Shown here: positions 60,901-64,000 of the stretch, piece by piece
How the letters are laid out: every line of letters starts with the position of its first letter
Numbering within the stretch: position 1 is the first letter of the stretch
Assembly: GCF_910591885.1 (NCBI RefSeq)
Contig: NC_063278.1
Location: 8,095,501 to 8,159,500 of the forward strand
Reading direction: 5' to 3'
Source: Bombus terrestris
Lineage: Eukaryota > Arthropoda > Insecta > Hymenoptera > Apidae
Length of the DNA stretch: 64,000 nt
Position numbers and translations under genes: made by a program
The notes under the pieces: model-generated
Database searches by the model: none
What the model was told of the DNA's origin: nothing
Seen by the model: only the letters and a program-made list of their open reading frames with translations

Positions 60901-62199
60901 GACCAATCGGCACGAGGACGGCGATCCTTTCGCGACTTATCGAAGCCGAAGATCAAAGCGGGACCGTAACTCGAGGCAAACCGTCGTGATTCCGAGGTAA
61001 ACCAAGAAGATCCAGTCTAACTTGAGAGAGAACCGACTGGTTCGGCTGTGTAAACGCAAGACCCAGCAGGTGGCAGGTGGTGGCGTTAAGCCGACTCCAG
61101 AACTTGTCGATTTACCCATGGTGTAACGAGCTTAAAACACGAGTCGCTCTAGCTATCCTGCCACCCCTTTAGTCCTTCAACCCTCGATAACGTCGTCGTC
61201 GTTCAACTATCACCCCTCCGACTCTAGCCTTCTGCTTCGTTCTTGTTGCATCTCTTTCATCATTCACGGTTACTATCTATCCATCTATCTGCAAAGTCTC
61301 TCTCCGTTTCTCTTTCGTGTCGGAAGCCACGAGCGTTTGGCAGTTACATGAAATACGAGGGTGAAACTCACTGGATGCGCATTGTCCGGTTGCACCGTTC
61401 GAAGCAGAGCTAGTAACAATAGACGGGGGTGACCTCGGCTCGATTGTCCTTTAATTTACGGGAATTGCAATCCCCTACCGTCGACTACGTTCGCGTCCAG
61501 CTACTACCGTTGCCACCGCCACCCATCCACCCCCGCGCAACCATCGCCGCAAGCACTCACGAACCCCTTCCATTCCTTCTCATTCTATCCTGTACCGCCA
61601 TCCCCATCGTGACCAGTGGCGGGAGAACCCTCTCTTCACGCGTCAAGCTCGTTGAACGCGCGAACGCACGCCACGAGCTTAATTCGATCTCCATAATCGC
61701 TCGGGCTTTACATAATCGGGGAGTGCTAATACCGATTCCCGCTACAACCGATTCTCGCCATAGTCGGGCCGCGATTGAGCGGCACGGATTACACCTGCAT
61801 GCCGATCTAGCCACCTAACCAACCACCCACTTCCCTCGCGACTCCAATGTTCAGGTGCAGCACGATCAGGCGTCGTTGGAGAAAATCGCTGTATTAACTG
61901 CTGGATACCCTCTCGTTTTTGCCCTGTTTATCCATCTAATATCGGGTCCAGATTATCGAAAGAGTCGGTAATTAAATTTGCGCAGGAATGTCCGATACAT
62001 AGATGTCGGCACGTCTGTTGTTCTACGAACTCGGTGTTCCACAGTTTTCTTTAGATGGAATTATGATTAAATTTAAATGTGAAATTAAATTCATTTGATA
62101 TTGATCTTCGCTCATTATTTGGAATGAGCAATGAATATGGATAATGTGTGATATATAAAATATAGTGTGTCTCGGGAGGGGGATATTTCTATTTTGATC
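57973..62199. other. no recognised gene; GC-rich patches and a GA repeat
   Basis: GC-richer patches at 58480-58980, 59690-60300 and 61130-61900 have multi-frame chance ORFs. A GA dinucleotide run lies at 60011-60035. No splice chain or motif is seen. Confidence 0.4.
60011..60035 (+). repeat. (GA)n microsatellite
   Basis: Alternating GA with one AA interruption. In insects GA runs of this kind can bind GAGA-type factors, but nothing else here identifies a promoter. Confidence 0.8.
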
Positions 62200-62615
62200 G
62201 TATTATTTATGTATTTTCGATGAAATATTCAAAAGAAATTGCTTCGCTTTCGATCGTACTACATGTATTTTCAATAATCCAAGATATTGTATATACTATT
62301 CTATTATTTACGACGCGCTTTGAACCATCTTATCCATAAGAAATTTGTTCTACTTTCGATCGTACCAATCTCCGAATAATCTAAAATATACTGTATCTCC
62401 GAAACGGTGCGATTGTATTTTTTACTTCTATTATGTTATTCACCACGCATTTTGGATCAACTTATCCGTAAGAAATCGCTTCACTAACGATCATATCAAA
62501 CTACTAATCGTCTGAACTGTAACACTTCCGTGAACTTGCCATTTTTACTACTTTTCTCTGTGATATTATTTACGACGCATATCCGTAAAAAATAGTTCCA
62601 CCCACTTTCAAGTAC
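62200..62615. repeat. degenerate tandem repeat, four units of 105-132 bp
   Basis: The anchor ATYCRWAAGAAAT-TTC occurs at 62227, 62332, 62464 and 62581. It is preceded in units 2-4 by TTATTYACSACGCR and followed in units 1-3 by CGATCRTA. The units are colinear but well diverged, so this is an old array. Confidence 0.6.
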
Positions 62616-64000
62616 TATAGACGTACCAATAGGGGTGCTTCAAAGTTTACTGTCGCAAACAGAAATGGTATAGTGAGTCGGGTCCGCGGGAGCGCAACGG
62701 AGCAAAACCAACGGGCAAGCGATCGGTAGGTGGCATTTCGTGACTGTGATCCGGATGATCTCTGCGCCGTCGGGACGATTTCTTTGAGGGATAAATTCTG
62801 AGGATAGAGGAATTAGGATAGATGGGTGCGGTCATGTGCGTAAATGCAACCGAAGGATGCTGTCGTGTGCGGGCTTCCAACGTCGAACAATCGTTTTGCA
62901 CCCTCCGCGCGAAACGGAAAATGTATCTCGCTTGACAGAGCTTAAACAAAGGGTAGGACAGCAGCGTGAGGGTCACCCCTTGTCATCCTCCTATTCCTAC
63001 CCTCTCCGTCTCTCTTTTCTTCGCCTCTATCCTCTAGTTTCCGCTCTCTCGCGCGACATTAGCACGACAAATAGTCGTTTTCGAACTGTCAAAGGATTAA
63101 CGTAGCAGCTTCATCGTCACGAGTTAACGTACCCTCATTAAAAGACAAAACTCCGTGATTCGGACAGTGAGACAAGCGATCTGTTGTCGGTGGATGAATT
63201 ACGATATTACATATTCAATCCTTTTCTGTTGACACTGTTGGGTCATAGGTCAAACCGACATTTCTTCGAATTAAATAATTTCGTTTCAGCGTGCTCTTAT
63301 TGTTTTACTAAATGTAGTTGCATTATTCTCTCGTTCTATATCCAATGCTCCCTATAATTCTAAAATTATTTCAATCATTTTCTTGCCTTTAATACCTTGT
63401 TTCGCTGAATTTGAGATATAGAATATTTCCTCGTTTTTTCATTATCATATTAAAGACTAATAGCGTTTTATAATATATAAGTTTGATTATTCTGTGCAAA
63501 GTTATGGATAAGATTGATTAAAAATGTTGAAACTAGACACAAATAACCCTGTTTTACTCTCTGTTCTATATTTTAAACGATAAAAATCATCAAGAATATT
63601 TATGGTAATATATTTAATATTAGCGAAATTAACATTCTGGGGGTAAGAAATTTACTTTTGTAGTCATCTATGACATAATGATGTAAGTTGAGTTATAATT
63701 TTTCAAGTCTGACTATCTAATTACTTAGTTAAGTAATTCTGTTTCGCCTACTTCTACTTCTCGTTCAGCGTAACAATATGCAATTAAGTCAAAGGATTAC
63801 AATATCTCTTTGCCAGAGTATTTTGTCGTTTAAATACACACACGGAAGATTCCCTTGGATGAACTCGTGCTCCATGCACTCGCACTTGCGATTTGTCACA
63901 GGATTAACGTCATACCTCAATCCTCCTATATCCATTTGGTCTCTTATAACGAGCAAAGTTTTCGGCGTGGCTTGCCCGGAAGTAGTTTGTTGCTGAAAAT
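62616..64000. other. no recognised gene
   Basis: A GC-richer patch at 62650-63110 with overlapping chance ORFs, then AT-rich sequence to the window end. The short open frame at 63778-63996 has no recognised motif. Confidence 0.4.

Noticed and set aside
60677..61119. Two tandem minus-strand ORFs of 78 and 60 codons
   Set aside because: Superficially protein-like, but no motif, no hydrophobic leader and no consistent splice sites.

Overview
The window looks like nuclear DNA of an insect, most likely a hymenopteran (bee-like). It is AT-rich with scattered GC/CpG-rich patches. Genes are split into short exons by GT-AG introns, and relics of Tc1/mariner- and piggyBac-type DNA transposons are present. 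There is no prokaryotic signature, rRNA, convincing tRNA or CRISPR array. The lineage call rests on general texture and transposon style, so it is tentative; 'insect' is firmer, through the nudC homologue and compact introns.

Layout. From 1 to about 24.6 kb I recognise no protein-coding gene. The interval holds GC-rich patches that create overlapping chance ORFs in several frames, a degenerate tandem repeat (5.7 kb), a mariner-like end (9.1 kb), a long-inverted-repeat element (10.0-10.5 kb), a TTAA-flanked piggyBac-like MITE (12.95-13.17 kb) and two Tc1-like relics (15.5-16.4 kb). At 24.6 kb there is a TATA/initiator promoter on the plus strand, followed by a GC-rich leader of about 680 nt with two small uORFs. 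It leads to the ATG of a type II membrane protein whose first three coding exons are 25329-25394, 41040-41222 and 41853-42117. A 15.6 kb first intron separates exons 1 and 2, and the rest of the gene is not visible.

From 43.8 to 44.7 kb on the minus strand lie four exons of nudC (nuclear distribution protein, dynein pathway chaperone). They encode the N-terminal 203 residues and end at a good splice donor. The CS domain and C-terminus were not found anywhere to the left. Divergently, from 45.7 kb on the plus strand, at least ten exons encode an STPG2-like sperm-tail PG-rich repeat protein, with about one PG-x-Y repeat per exon. A possible minus-strand terminal exon of an unidentified gene sits inside its 2.5 kb intron 8 (48.16-48.49 kb).

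From 50.6 to 64 kb no gene is recognised with confidence. The interval has degenerate tandem repeats (54.8-55.3 and 62.2-62.6 kb) and GC-rich patches with weak ORF candidates (56.4-58.0 kb). Functionally, nudC (microtubule/dynein) and the STPG2-like protein (axonemal/sperm tail) form a head-to-head pair under 1 kb apart. The membrane-protein gene is transcribed towards nudC, and both genes are incomplete facing the same 1.65 kb interval. The two genes are therefore either interleaved through each other or the interval contains a rearrangement or misjoin.
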